Counted from the stretch's first letter, positions 8,406-16,388 are shown. The stretch: 33,345 nt of DNA from an uncultured SAR86 cluster bacterium (GCA_902515775.1 CABXVU010000015.1:1-33345), one strand, 5' to 3'. The notes: generated by a model from the sequence alone, not told the origin. Numbers and translations: made by a program.

Positions 8406-9403
8406 AAAATCTTAATATTTTCTCTTCTTTGCTTTTTGTCTATTGGTTGATGAGTTGCTCTTATATAACTGGGCCCGAAGGCTTTTTCCCAGAAACAAAA
8501 AATGATTTTTTTGATGAGAAATTGTTAGAGGACCTTACTCTAACAGAAAATGGTAGCACTAAAATAAAAAAAGATGATCATTATCCCCCGATAGGATTAA
8601 ATGAAAATTTTGTTGAAGTTCAAAATATTCCTGCCCCTCGGCAAATTTTTTCTTCAGGTGAGTCTAATGAGATTCAGCTCCGAAGATTGGGTGAGCTTAT
8701 GTGGGTTTATGTGGAGACTCTCCCTTCAACTTCATGGCCTATTGCTAAAAATTATTTTGAAGCACTTTCTTTAAATATCATAGATGCAAATCCTGATACA
8801 GGCATAATGTTAGTAGAATTTTCGGATAATATAAATTTTAAAGTTACTATTGAGCATGGTATCAAGGAAGCATCAACTGAAATATTCCTTTCAACTTTTG
8901 CCACAGATCCATCTGAAGCTTTTGTGCAGGATCCAGAATTCATTCAAGATCAGTTAAGCGACATAGTTCAGTTTTTTGCAAGCTCAGTTTCCTCTTTTTC
9001 TGGAACATCTCTAGCAGCTCAAAATTTAAATGATCGAAAGAAAACTAAGATTTTTAACTTAAATGATCAAACAATCATTGAGTTAAATCTTGGATTCGAT
9101 CGAGCTTGGTCTGCAGTCAGCAGAGCATTAGATGCAGGAAAAATTACCTCAAATGATATAGATAGAGATAATGGATTATTTTTTGTTAGTTACGCTGTTG
9201 AAACCGAAAACGAGGGCTGGTTTTCATTTCTCAATTTTAACAATGATGAAAATAATACTTCCCTATTGCTGGGAGAAGAAGCTGAATTTAAAATAAAGCT
9301 TCAAGTATTGAATGGAAAAACCAACATTTATGTCGAGGCATTGGACGGTTCTGCAAAAGAAGCTGAGGCTTTAATATCTAAAATTAATGAGTTACTAAGT
9401 TAA
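8402..9403 (+). CDS. bamC: BamC (NlpB), lipoprotein of the outer-membrane beta-barrel assembly machine
   Basis: A 333-residue protein with a lipoprotein signal ending in LMSC (Cys19). An unstructured acidic N-terminal section follows, of the kind that binds BamD in E. coli, with the conserved-looking DHYPPIGLNENFVEVQNIPAP. Two helix-grip-like domains come next (about residues 90-200 and 215-330). The overall similarity is diffuse, as is normal for BamC; length and position between dapA and purC are strong support. It is translationally coupled to dapA (ATGA overlap at 8402-8405) and followed by purC after 5 bp. bamB lies about 9 kb downstream in the same orientation. Confidence 0.88.
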   Translation: MKNLNIFSSLLFVYWLMSCSYITGPEGFFPETKNDFFDEKLLEDLTLTENGSTKIKKDDHYPPIGLNENFVEVQNIPAPRQIFSSGESNEIQLRRLGELMWVYVETLPSTSWPIAKNYFEALSLNIIDANPDTGIMLVEFSDNINFKVTIEHGIKEASTEIFLSTFATDPSEAFVQDPEFIQDQLSDIVQFFASSVSSFSGTSLAAQNLNDRKKTKIFNLNDQTIIELNLGFDRAWSAVSRALDAGKITSNDIDRDNGLFFVSYAVETENEGWFSFLNFNNDENNTSLLLGEEAEFKIKLQVLNGKTNIYVEALDGSAKEAEALISKINELLS

Positions 9404-9408
9404 ATATT

Positions 9409-10128
9409 ATGGAAAAAATATCGCAAATTACCACTGGAAAAGCTAAATCTTTATATACCACCAATGAGTCTGATCAATTAATAATGGAGTTTAGAGATGA
9501 CACATCCGCTTTTGACGGCAAGAAAATTGAGGCTTTAGATAACAAAGGAAAGGTTAATAATCAATTTAATGCATTTGTAATGGAGTTCCTTGCATCGAAA
9601 GGAATAGATACACATTTTATAAAATTATTATCTAATCATGAATCCCTTGTTTATAAATTGGAAATGTTTCCGATTGAGTGTGTAGTTAGAAATAGGGCAA
9701 CAGGTTCATTATGTAAAAGATTGGGAATTGAGGATGGCCTAATACTTGATCCGCCATTATTTGAATTTTTTCTAAAGGATGATGATCTAGGCGATCCATT
9801 AATCAATGACCACCATATTGAGTCATTTGGATGGGCCACGCAAGAAGATGCAGACGCAATGAGAGACTTAACCCTGAAAATAAATAATATTTTGGTAGAT
9901 TTTTTTATGGAAGCTAATTTGATTTTAGTTGACTATAAATTAGAGTTTGGAAAACTTGGAGAAAAGATGCTGCTTGCTGATGAGTTTACGCCCGATGGTT
10001 GTCGTTTGTGGGATAAAGATACTCTAACAAAAATGGATAAAGACAGATTTCGTCAAGATCTTGGAAATGTTATTGAATCATATGGTGAAGTTGGCGAACG
10101 TCTTGGAATGCAAATTAAACTTGACTAA
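9409..10128 (+). CDS. purC: phosphoribosylaminoimidazole-succinocarboxamide (SAICAR) synthase
   Basis: A 239-residue enzyme of the short bacterial PurC type. It ligates aspartate to CAIR with ATP in purine synthesis. Motifs include GKAKSLYTT (nucleotide-binding strand), FRDDTSAFDGKK, ECVVRNRATGSL and LVDYKLEFGK, followed by the metal/ATP-site ADEFTPDGCRLWD. It ends 26 bp before iscR, and its last codons contain the predicted -35 element of the iscR promoter. Position downstream of bamC is the same as in E. coli. Confidence 0.97.
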   Translation: MEKISQITTGKAKSLYTTNESDQLIMEFRDDTSAFDGKKIEALDNKGKVNNQFNAFVMEFLASKGIDTHFIKLLSNHESLVYKLEMFPIECVVRNRATGSLCKRLGIEDGLILDPPLFEFFLKDDDLGDPLINDHHIESFGWATQEDADAMRDLTLKINNILVDFFMEANLILVDYKLEFGKLGEKMLLADEFTPDGCRLWDKDTLTKMDKDRFRQDLGNVIESYGEVGERLGMQIKLD

Positions 10129-10148
10129 TTTACTCAGGTATTGATAAT
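10121..10148 (+). promoter_or_regulatory. predicted sigma70 promoter of the isc operon
   Basis: TTGACT (10121-10126, inside the purC 3' end) and GATAAT (10143-10148) are 16 bp apart. The expected transcription start falls at about 10155, the first base of the iscR start codon. No Shine-Dalgarno sequence exists between the -10 and the ATG, which fits a leaderless message. Confidence 0.55.
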
Positions 10149-10153
10149 ACCTG
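10135..10153 (+). promoter_or_regulatory. perfect inverted repeat over the iscR promoter, candidate IscR operator
   Basis: CAGGTATT-GAT-AATACCTG is an exact 8-3-8 palindrome. It covers the predicted -10 element and ends one base before the iscR ATG. Position suggests autorepression by IscR. It does not match the E. coli type 1 or type 2 IscR consensus as I know them, so the binding protein is inferred from location only. Confidence 0.5.
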
Positions 10154-10154
10154 C

Positions 10155-10589
10155 ATGAATTTTACTACCAAAAGCCACTACGCAGTAAATGCTCTCGCAG
10201 ACCTAGAATATTTATCTGCTTATGATTCTCCCGTTGCTTTAAAAGATATCTCAACTAGGCAGGGCATTAATCTGACATATCTTGAGCAATTATTCAGAAA
10301 ACTTCGAATAGCAGGCATTGTTAAGAGTGTTAGAGGTAGAAATGGTGGATATGTATATGCCACAAGCCCCAAAAACATAACCATCAAAAAAATTATGGAA
10401 GCAGTTGAAGAAAACTTAGACTCAACTAATTGCTCAGGGACTTCAACGTGTCATTTTGGTAATAAATGTAACTCGCATAAGTTGTGGGATGACTTAAATA
10501 ATGTAGTTGATAATTTTTTAAGTGAAATTTCAATTATAGATCTTGTAGAAAAGCCGAAGAGGCCCCATATAGTTCTCAAGGAAATTTAA
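10155..10589 (+). CDS. iscR: IscR, [2Fe-2S]-sensing Rrf2-family regulator
   Basis: A 144-residue Rrf2 protein with an N-terminal winged helix ([20 protein letters not shown], then the recognition region [20 protein letters not shown] and wing GRNGGYVYA). The cluster-binding pattern is Cys93-x5-Cys99-x5-Cys105 followed by His108, matching the three cysteines and one histidine of E. coli IscR. IscR represses the isc operon when it carries its cluster. It is the first gene of the isc operon and iscS starts 2 bp after its stop. The start codon abuts a palindrome and lacks a ribosome-binding site. Confidence 0.95.
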   Translation: MNFTTKSHYAVNALADLEYLSAYDSPVALKDISTRQGINLTYLEQLFRKLRIAGIVKSVRGRNGGYVYATSPKNITIKKIMEAVEENLDSTNCSGTSTCHFGNKCNSHKLWDDLNNVVDNFLSEISIIDLVEKPKRPHIVLKEI

Positions 10590-10591
10590 TC

Positions 10592-11818
10592 ATGAACACA
10601 AAAGTCACACTACCGATTTATATGGATTATGCCTCTACAACACCTGTTGATCCAAGAGTTGCAAAAAAAATATCTGATCATTTAACTTTAGATGGTAATT
10701 TTGGAAATCCTGCTTCACGTTCGCATAAATTCGGCTGGAAGGCTGAGGAGTCTGTTGAGGAAGCAAGATCTCATGTCGCAAATTTAGTTGGCTGCGATCC
10801 AAGAGAAATAGTCTGGACTTCTGGTGCTACCGAGGCTGACAACCTAGCTATAAAAGGAATAGCTAATTTTTACCAATCTAAAGGTAAACATATCATTACT
10901 TCAAAGATAGAACACAAAGCAGTTTTAGATCCATGCAGACAATTAGAAAGAGATGGTTTTGAAGTTACTTACTTAGAACCAAACGAGGGTGGTCTTATAA
11001 CTGACGAAGCTATTTTGAATGCAATAAGAGAAGATACTATTTTGATTTCAATTATGCATATTAACAATGAACTAGGCACAATTAATGACTTGGAAAGCAT
11101 TGGAAAAATTGCTCGAGAAAAAGGAATATTCTTTCACGTAGACGCTGCACAGAGTACTGGCAAAGTACCAATTGACTTAACCACTCTGCCTGTAGATTTA
11201 ATGTCATTTTCAGCTCATAAAACATATGGGCCTAAGGGAGTGGGAGCATTATTTGTTCGAAGGAAGCCACGTGTAAGAATCGAAGCTCAAATCCATGGAG
11301 GTGGTCATGAAAGAGGTATGCGATCCGGCACTTTGGCTACTCACCAGATTGTTGGAATGGGGGAAGCATTTAGGATTGCAAAAGAGGAAATGGATAAGGA
11401 TATAAAAAAAGTACAGTCATTACATAACAAGTTTTATGATTCTGTTTCCAAGATTGAGGAAATCTATGTTAATGGCGATATGAATAATAAAGTTAGCAAC
11501 ATATTAAATATTAGCTTTGCATATGTTGAGGGAGAATCATTAATTATGGCTTTGAAAGACATTGCTGTATCCTCAGGATCGGCTTGCACCTCTGCAAGTT
11601 TGGAGCCATCCTATGTTCTTAGAGCGCTTGGAAGAAAAGATGAGCTTGCATCAAGCTCAATTCGTTTTTCTTTTGGAAGATTTACCACTGAAGAGGATGT
11701 AGATTATACATTATCTTTGATCAACCACGCTGTTGATAGGCTTAGAGAGCTATCTCCATTGTGGGAAATGTATCTTGATGGGGTTGATCTAGATACAGTT
11801 GAATGGCAAACCCATTAA
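10592..11818 (+). CDS. iscS: IscS, pyridoxal-phosphate cysteine desulfurase
   Basis: A 408-residue group I cysteine desulfurase (E. coli 404). The PLP lysine is Lys210 in [12 protein letters not shown]. The persulfide-bearing Cys332 lies on the mobile loop [21 protein letters not shown]. The C-terminus, [21 protein letters not shown], closely follows the E. coli IscU-binding tail. It delivers sulfur to IscU for cluster assembly and to tRNA thiolation. The iscU gene begins 16 bp downstream with a strong ribosome site. The enzyme looks complete. Confidence 0.98.
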   Translation: MNTKVTLPIYMDYASTTPVDPRVAKKISDHLTLDGNFGNPASRSHKFGWKAEESVEEARSHVANLVGCDPREIVWTSGATEADNLAIKGIANFYQSKGKHIITSKIEHKAVLDPCRQLERDGFEVTYLEPNEGGLITDEAILNAIREDTILISIMHINNELGTINDLESIGKIAREKGIFFHVDAAQSTGKVPIDLTTLPVDLMSFSAHKTYGPKGVGALFVRRKPRVRIEAQIHGGGHERGMRSGTLATHQIVGMGEAFRIAKEEMDKDIKKVQSLHNKFYDSVSKIEEIYVNGDMNNKVSNILNISFAYVEGESLIMALKDIAVSSGSACTSASLEPSYVLRALGRKDELASSSIRFSFGRFTTEEDVDYTLSLINHAVDRLRELSPLWEMYLDGVDLDTVEWQTH

Positions 11819-11823
11819 ATATT

Positions 11824-11829
11824 GGGAGG
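11824..11829 (+). promoter_or_regulatory. strong ribosome-binding site that sets the iscU start
   Basis: GGGAGG lies 5 bp before the ATG at 11835. The in-frame ATG at 11799 falls inside iscS and would add 12 residues absent from IscU proteins. This site therefore selects 11835. Confidence 0.8.
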
Positions 11830-11834
11830 TATTT

Positions 11835-12239
11835 ATGGCATATAGTAGAAAAGTAATTGATAAGTTCGAAAAAACACTTAATGAGCCTGAAAAATTCAAT
11901 GTAGGAAGGTTCGATCCTAAAGAAGCTAATGTAGGCACCGGAATGGTTGGCGCACCTGCATGCGGTGATGTTATGAAATTGCAAATAAAGTGCGAATCTA
12001 AAGGCAATACTCATGTTATTACAGATGTTAAATTCAAAACATATGGATGTGGTTCAGCTATTGCGTCGTCAAGTGAAATAGTTGATATGCTCATCGGCAA
12101 AACTCTTGAGGAAGCTAGAGAAATAAAGAATGTTGAAATTGCTGAGGCATTAGAGCTTCCTCCAATAAAAATTCATTGTTCTGTTTTAGCAGAAGATTCT
12201 ATTAGACAGGCAATAGATGACTTTGAGCAAAAGCAGTAG
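11835..12239 (+). CDS. iscU: IscU, iron-sulfur cluster scaffold
   Basis: Starting at 11835 gives 134 residues beginning MAYSRKVIDKFEK, as in other IscU. The three cluster cysteines are Cys43 (GAPACGD, with Asp45), Cys72 (YGCGS) and Cys115 (KIHCS). The LPPIK motif (108-112) is the form of LPPVK that the chaperone HscA recognises in E. coli, yet hscA is not next door. About six extra residues (in KTLNEPEKF, 13-21) lie between the first helix and NVGRFD compared with E. coli; this is the only notable departure. The gene lies between iscS and iscA (6 bp gap). Confidence 0.97.
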   Translation: MAYSRKVIDKFEKTLNEPEKFNVGRFDPKEANVGTGMVGAPACGDVMKLQIKCESKGNTHVITDVKFKTYGCGSAIASSSEIVDMLIGKTLEEAREIKNVEIAEALELPPIKIHCSVLAEDSIRQAIDDFEQKQ

Positions 12240-12245
12240 TTAAAT

Positions 12246-12638
12246 ATGGATAAATTTAAGCCCGAGCAACTTCAATTTTCCGATTTAGCGATTTCACACT
12301 TTTCTGGACTGCTCAAAAAAGAAAAAGTAAATCAATCCATCAGAATTGGTGTGAAGAAAGCCGGATGTTCAGGATATGAATATTTTTTTGAATACGAAGA
12401 AACCAATGCTAAGGATGATACAGTAATCAAGCATGATGACTGTACATTTTTAATTGATCCAAAAAGCTTTGAATTTCTTAAAGGTAGTAAAGTCGATTAT
12501 GAAGAAGACGGCTTCAACAAAGGTATTAAATTCCATAATCCAAATGTAACTTCAGTTTGTGGATGTGGGGAGAGTTTCACCGTGGATAGTGATAAAAACT
12601 TTAATTCTGAAGTTACTTCCCAAGTAAAAAAAAAATAA
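12246..12638 (+). CDS. iscA: IscA, A-type iron-sulfur carrier with C-terminal extension
   Basis: A 130-residue A-type carrier. The cysteines are Cys41 (KKAGCSGYEY), Cys105 and Cys107 (VCGCGESF), the standard set that holds iron or a cluster. E. coli IscA (107 residues) ends directly after CGCGESFHV. This one continues for 17 polar residues (114-130) ending SQVKKK, and also has a few extra residues at the N-terminus. The tail runs into a run of ten A's, and the stop TAA (12636-12638) sits right after it. The downstream ferredoxin frame continues from this point in the -1 frame without a usual start codon, so the true product may be an IscA-ferredoxin fusion of about 239 residues. Confidence 0.93.
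   Translation: MDKFKPEQLQFSDLAISHFSGLLKKEKVNQSIRIGVKKAGCSGYEYFFEYEETNAKDDTVIKHDDCTFLIDPKSFEFLKGSKVDYEEDGFNKGIKFHNPNVTSVCGCGESFTVDSDKNFNSEVTSQVKKK
12626..12635 (+). other. A10 homopolymer, candidate slippage/frameshift site joining iscA to fdx
   Basis: Ten consecutive A's end at the iscA stop codon. In the iscA frame they read (GT)A-AAA-AAA-AAA before TAA, which satisfies the A-AAA-AAA slippery heptamer. A -1 shift here leads straight into the ferredoxin frame (K-I-K-I-L-P-H). A single added A in the message or in the true genome would do the same. Whether this is programmed slippage, RNA-polymerase stuttering or a sequencing error cannot be settled from one sequence. Confidence 0.5.
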
Positions 12639-12964
12639 AAATTTTACCTCATGAAGAATTTTGTCCTGAGGGTACTATTATCGAGGCTCTTCCTGGCGAA
12701 AGTATTTTAGAGGCATGCCTAAGAAATAAGATCAAGATTGAGCATGCGTGTGAAATGTCTTGCGCATGTACAACATGCCATATCATTATTGAAGACGGTT
12801 TTAATAATTTAGAGGATGCCTCTGATGAGGAAGAGGATCAGCTTGATAAAGCATGGGGGCTTGAGCAAAATTCTAGATTAGGTTGTCAGGCATATCCTGT
12901 TGATGAGATGACAGTCATTAGAATTCCAAAATACACTATTAATCTGGTTTCCGAAGACCACTAA
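12626..12964 (+). CDS. fdx: Isc-type [2Fe-2S] ferredoxin, no canonical start codon
   Basis: The frame that ends at 12964 encodes an adrenodoxin-type ferredoxin aligning with E. coli Fdx along its length. It runs from KIKILPHEEFCPEG through EHACEMSCACTTCHIIIEDGF, DKAWGLEQNSRLGCQ to RIPKYTIN. All four ligand cysteines are present: HAC, CAC, TTC and LGC. The frame is open only back to 12611 (TGA at 12608-12610) and holds no ATG, GTG or TTG before ATG 12755. That ATG lies after the first ligand cysteine and cannot be the start. Options are a rare ATA (12635) or ATT (12641) start, neither with a ribosome site, or translation entering from iscA by a -1 shift in the A10 run. The start given marks the region homologous to the E. 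coli N-terminus. The stop overlaps the iscX start (TAATG). Confidence 0.85.
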   Translation, partial: KKKIKILPHEEFCPEGTIIEALPGESILEACLRNKIKIEHACEMSCACTTCHIIIEDGFNNLEDASDEEEDQLDKAWGLEQNSRLGCQAYPVDEMTVIRIPKYTINLVSEDH

Positions 12965-13164
12965 TGGAAATTAATTGGGCAGACATACAAGAAATCGCTA
13001 TAGAATTGTATGAAAACTTTCCAGAAATTGATCCCCAGTGGATAAGTTTTCCTGATTTGCATAAAAAAATATGCAATTTGGATCACTTCATTGGTGATCC
13101 CAATAGTTCAAATGAGAAAATTTTAGAAGCTATTCAAATGGCTTGGATAGATGAATTAGACTAA
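12964..13164 (+). CDS. iscX: IscX, small acidic iron-binding/regulatory protein of the Isc system
   Basis: A 66-residue acidic protein matching E. coli IscX over its whole length (WADIQEIAIELYENFPEIDP, then ICNLDHF and SNEKILEAIQMAWIDELD). IscX binds IscS and modulates its activity depending on iron. The ATG overlaps the fdx stop by one base, so it is probably read by coupling. It is the last gene of the operon; ndk follows after 36 bp with its own likely promoter element. Confidence 0.95.
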   Translation: MEINWADIQEIAIELYENFPEIDPQWISFPDLHKKICNLDHFIGDPNSSNEKILEAIQMAWIDELD

Positions 13165-13170
13165 CTAAAC

Positions 13171-13176
13171 TATAAT
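13171..13176 (+). promoter_or_regulatory. possible -10 element upstream of ndk
   Basis: A perfect TATAAT lies 24 bp before the ndk ATG. AGGA at 13189-13192 is a good ribosome site. No convincing -35 is found at 16-18 bp upstream, so read-through from the isc operon remains possible. Confidence 0.35.
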
Positions 13177-13200
13177 GTCGCAGAAATTAGGAATAACTCT

Positions 13201-13620
13201 ATGACAATCCAACGTACATTATCGATCATAAAACCTGACGCAACGTCAAGAAATATTATTGGCAAAATTATTGACAGATTTGAGAGTAACGGCCTCAAGG
13301 TTGTTGCAGGAAAGTTAATTCATATGGACCAAGGCAAAGCTTCGGGATTCTACGCTGAGCATGATGGAAAGCCCTTTTTTGCAAATCTTGTTGAATATAT
13401 GACATCAGCTCCAGTTTTTGTTCAAGTCCTTGAGGGAGAGAATGCTATTTTAAAAAATAGAGATTTAATGGGAGCCACTAATCCAAGTGAGGCAGAATCA
13501 GGAACCATAAGAGCTGATTTTGCTGAAACAATTGATGCAAATGCAGTGCATGGATCTGACTCAGTGGAAAGTGCATCTAGGGAGATTTCTTACTTTTTTG
13601 ACGATAGTGAGATCTTTTAA
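13201..13620 (+). CDS. ndk: nucleoside-diphosphate kinase
   Basis: A 139-residue NDK (typical 140-143). It transfers the gamma-phosphate between nucleoside triphosphates and diphosphates through phospho-His117, seen in the signature NAVHGSDS. Lys11 (SIIKPDA) and the nucleotide-site residues around [12 protein letters not shown] are present. In pseudomonads ndk lies between iscX and rlmN, as here. rlmN starts 4 bp after its stop. Confidence 0.98.
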   Translation: MTIQRTLSIIKPDATSRNIIGKIIDRFESNGLKVVAGKLIHMDQGKASGFYAEHDGKPFFANLVEYMTSAPVFVQVLEGENAILKNRDLMGATNPSEAESGTIRADFAETIDANAVHGSDSVESASREISYFFDDSEIF

Positions 13621-13624
13621 TTAA

Positions 13625-14719
13625 GTGTCAAAAGAAAAAATTAACTTATTAGGATTGACTCATGATTCTTTAATAAATTTTTTTAATTCACTGGGCGAAC
13701 CAAATTTCAAGGCTTCGCAATTTATGAAGTGGGTCCATCAAAGAGGAGTTATTGATTTTGACAAAATGACTGACTTTAGTGCGAACCTTAGAAACCAACT
13801 TTTCGAAGTTGCAGAGATAAAACCACCAATAATTGAGGAATGCCTGATCTCACCAGAAGGCACTAAAAAATATTTAATTAAACTTGTGTCAGGATCAATG
13901 ATAGAAATGGTAAAAATTCCAGAAAAGAAAAGGCTCACATTATGTATATCTTCTCAAGCAGGATGCGCATTGCAGTGTACTTTTTGCGCTACTGGTCATC
14001 AGGGTTTTGAAAGAAATTTGTCTAGTGCTGAAATTATAGGTCAGCTATGGCTAGCAAATTTCAATGAAGAATTTGCTCAACCAATTTCAAATATTGTTTT
14101 TATGGGCATGGGAGAACCTCTTCTTAACATTGAACCTGTTTTAGAATCAATAAGTTTAATGCAGCACCAAAATGCTTATGGTTTGTCGAAAAGAAGGATT
14201 ACCCTTAGCACATCTGGAATAGTTCCGGAAATAGATAAGCTCTCATCGAGAACTGACGTTTCTCTAGCCATTTCTTTGCATGCCGCAAATAATACCCTTA
14301 GAAATGAAATAGTACCCATAAACAAAAAATATCCACTAGATCAATTGCTGAATTCATGTAAAAAGTACCTTAAAAATAAAAGTAAGCGACATACAATAAC
14401 TATTGAATACATATTAATTGATGGAGTAAATGATTCAATAGAGCATGCTAAAGAGTTAGTGAAAGTATTAAAGGGAGTGTCATGTAAGATAAATCTGATT
14501 CCTTTTAATCCCTTTGATGGAAGCAATTATTTAAGATCTCCTGAAAAAACTATTCAAGCATTTAAAGATTTTCTAATACAAAAAGGAATGATCACGACTT
14601 TAAGAATAACCCGAGGTGATGCAATAGATGGAGCTTGTGGCCAACTTGTTGGAAAGCTTAGTAAGAGTATTAGAGGAAAAAGTACAGGGAATTCAATTAA
14701 TCTTATTAATACTTCATGA
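13625..14719 (+). CDS. rlmN: RlmN, radical-SAM 23S rRNA/tRNA adenine C2-methyltransferase
   Basis: A 364-residue radical-SAM methyltransferase. The [4Fe-4S] motif is Cys114-x3-Cys118-x2-Cys121 in QAGCALQCTFCATGHQGF. The C-terminal methyl-carrying cysteine is Cys338 in DAIDGACGQL. FMGMGEPLLN and SLHAANN are typical family motifs. It methylates A2503 of 23S rRNA and A37 of some tRNAs. The start is GTG at 13625, directly after ndk. It overlaps rodZ by 4 bp (ATGA, 14716-14719). In pseudomonads pilF separates rlmN and rodZ; it is absent here. Confidence 0.97.
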   Translation: MSKEKINLLGLTHDSLINFFNSLGEPNFKASQFMKWVHQRGVIDFDKMTDFSANLRNQLFEVAEIKPPIIEECLISPEGTKKYLIKLVSGSMIEMVKIPEKKRLTLCISSQAGCALQCTFCATGHQGFERNLSSAEIIGQLWLANFNEEFAQPISNIVFMGMGEPLLNIEPVLESISLMQHQNAYGLSKRRITLSTSGIVPEIDKLSSRTDVSLAISLHAANNTLRNEIVPINKKYPLDQLLNSCKKYLKNKSKRHTITIEYILIDGVNDSIEHAKELVKVLKGVSCKINLIPFNPFDGSNYLRSPEKTIQAFKDFLIQKGMITTLRITRGDAIDGACGQLVGKLSKSIRGKSTGNSINLINTS

Positions 14720-15291
14720 ATCTAAAATCAGCTCAAACTGCAAAAGTAGGCAAAATTTTTAAGGATGCTAGATTGCAGAAATCTTTAAGCCTGACTGAAG
14801 TTTCAACTGAAGCAGTTATCAATATTGAATATATCATGGCGATAGAATCAGGAGACTATTCAGTTTTCCCTGCAAGAACATACGCACTAAAATATTTTGA
14901 AAAATATGCAAACTTTCTTTCAATAGAAGCAACTTTTTTTGATATTTTTAATTTAGATTTAATTGAAAAGGCTGCAAGAGAAGAAAAATTAAAGAATAAC
15001 CCGGAACCTTTTTTAGAGAAAAATAAAATATTTTCTTCTCTTTTAGTTGTTATCACTTTAATTGCAATTATTTTTCTTGTGATTTTAGGTGATTCTATTG
15101 AAGAAAAAAGTGATGAAACCTCCACAAATCCAGTAATGCCAGACTCATTAGAATTGAATGTTGAACCAGAGCAAAGTCTTAAATCTGAAATAAATGAGTT
15201 AAATAATCAGATCAATGATTTCTTGTATACAGATAAACTTGATTCAAATGAAAGCAATGTTAATGTTTATTCAATAGAGCTTGATGAATGA
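14716..15291 (+). CDS. rodZ: RodZ-like HTH membrane protein (shortened)
   Basis: A 191-residue protein with an N-terminal Xre/HTH_25-type domain (about residues 9-75: [20 protein letters not shown], then [29 protein letters not shown]). One membrane helix follows at about 106-126 ([20 protein letters not shown]), then a short polar tail of some 65 residues. RodZ ties MreB filaments to the membrane in rod-shape control. The large C-terminal periplasmic domain of E. coli RodZ (337 residues) is missing. The position between rlmN and ispG is the conserved rodZ place, which supports the name. It overlaps both neighbours by 4 bp. Confidence 0.82.
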   Translation: MNLKSAQTAKVGKIFKDARLQKSLSLTEVSTEAVINIEYIMAIESGDYSVFPARTYALKYFEKYANFLSIEATFFDIFNLDLIEKAAREEKLKNNPEPFLEKNKIFSSLLVVITLIAIIFLVILGDSIEEKSDETSTNPVMPDSLELNVEPEQSLKSEINELNNQINDFLYTDKLDSNESNVNVYSIELDE

Positions 15292-16385
15292 ATAATTCTT
15301 GGATAAAAAGAAAAAAAACTGATCATATATTTGTCGGTGATGTCGGTGTTGGTGGCGATCATCCAATATCTGTTCAATCCATGACAAATACAAATACTGC
15401 TGATGTTCAAGCAACTGTTAATCAGATTGAACAATTGCAAGCAGCTGGTGCTGACATTGTAAGAGTTTCAGTTCCTGATAATGAATGCGCAAAGGCATTT
15501 AAAAAAATCAAAGGCTCTGTATCAATTCCTTTAGTTGCAGACATTCACTTTGACTATAAAATTGCTTTGCTTGTAGCTGATTCTGCGGATTGCCTCAGGA
15601 TTAATCCAGGTAATATAGGTAAAGAAGCAAAAGTTAAAGAAATAATACAAGCTGCTACTGATAATAATATTCCAATAAGAATAGGAGTGAATGCTGGCTC
15701 TCTTGAAAAGGACCTCCAGAAAAAATATGGAGAACCAAATTCTGATGCTTTGGTTGAATCGGCCTTGCGACATGTAGATATTTTGGATAAGCATGATTTT
15801 TCCAATTTTAAGCTCAGTTTAAAAGCATCAAATATTCAAATGACTGTTGAAAGTTATAGGAAGATTTCAGAACTGCTAGATCAACCATTACATCTTGGAA
15901 TTACCGAATCAGGAAGTTATAGAGCGGGTTCAGTTAAATCCTCTATTGGTTTAGGAATGCTTCTATCTGAGGGTATCGGAGATACTGTCAGAGTGTCTTT
16001 GGCTTCTGATCCAGTGGATGAGGTTAAAATTGGCTGGGACATTTTAAAAAGCCTCAATTTAAGGAGTCGAGGTATCAGAATCGTTGCTTGTCCAAGTTGT
16101 TCTAGGCAGAACTTCAATGTTATTGAGGTGGTTAATGAATTAGAAACAAGGTTTGAGGGAATTTCTGAAGATCTGGAGGTTGCAATAATTGGTTGTTATG
16201 TAAACGGTCCTGGGGAGTCAAAGGCAGCAGACGTTGGTTTAACTGGAGGACCTAGCAATTTATTATACGTTGATGGATTACCCTCAAAGAAAATTTCAAA
16301 TGAAAAACTTGTTGATACAATAGAAGAGCAAGTGAAAGAACAACTCCAAAAGAAAAATGCTGTTGAAATAATTGTTAAAGGTTAA
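15288..16385 (+). CDS. ispG: IspG (GcpE), 4-hydroxy-3-methylbut-2-enyl-diphosphate synthase
   Basis: A 365-residue [4Fe-4S] enzyme of the MEP isoprenoid pathway, converting MEcPP to HMBPP. The cluster ligands are Cys268 and Cys271 (ACPSCSRQ), Cys303 and Glu310 (GCYVNGPGE). The N-terminal TIM-barrel shows the family patterns [21 protein letters not shown] and LRINPGN. It depends on the Isc system encoded upstream. The start overlaps rodZ (ATGA), and hisS follows after 3 bp. Confidence 0.98.
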   Translation: MNNSWIKRKKTDHIFVGDVGVGGDHPISVQSMTNTNTADVQATVNQIEQLQAAGADIVRVSVPDNECAKAFKKIKGSVSIPLVADIHFDYKIALLVADSADCLRINPGNIGKEAKVKEIIQAATDNNIPIRIGVNAGSLEKDLQKKYGEPNSDALVESALRHVDILDKHDFSNFKLSLKASNIQMTVESYRKISELLDQPLHLGITESGSYRAGSVKSSIGLGMLLSEGIGDTVRVSLASDPVDEVKIGWDILKSLNLRSRGIRIVACPSCSRQNFNVIEVVNELETRFEGISEDLEVAIIGCYVNGPGESKAADVGLTGGPSNLLYVDGLPSKKISNEKLVDTIEEQVKEQLQKKNAVEIIVKG

Positions 16386-16388
16386 ACA

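Noticed and set aside
11799-11834. ATG 11799 as iscU start
   Set aside because: The added residues lie within the iscS 3' end and are not IscU-like. GGGAGG and the MAYS N-terminus mark 11835.
12755-12964. ATG 12755 as the start of the ferredoxin gene
   Set aside because: It begins after the first ligand cysteine (HAC) and removes about 40 residues that align well with E. coli Fdx, so the product could not hold a normal cluster.
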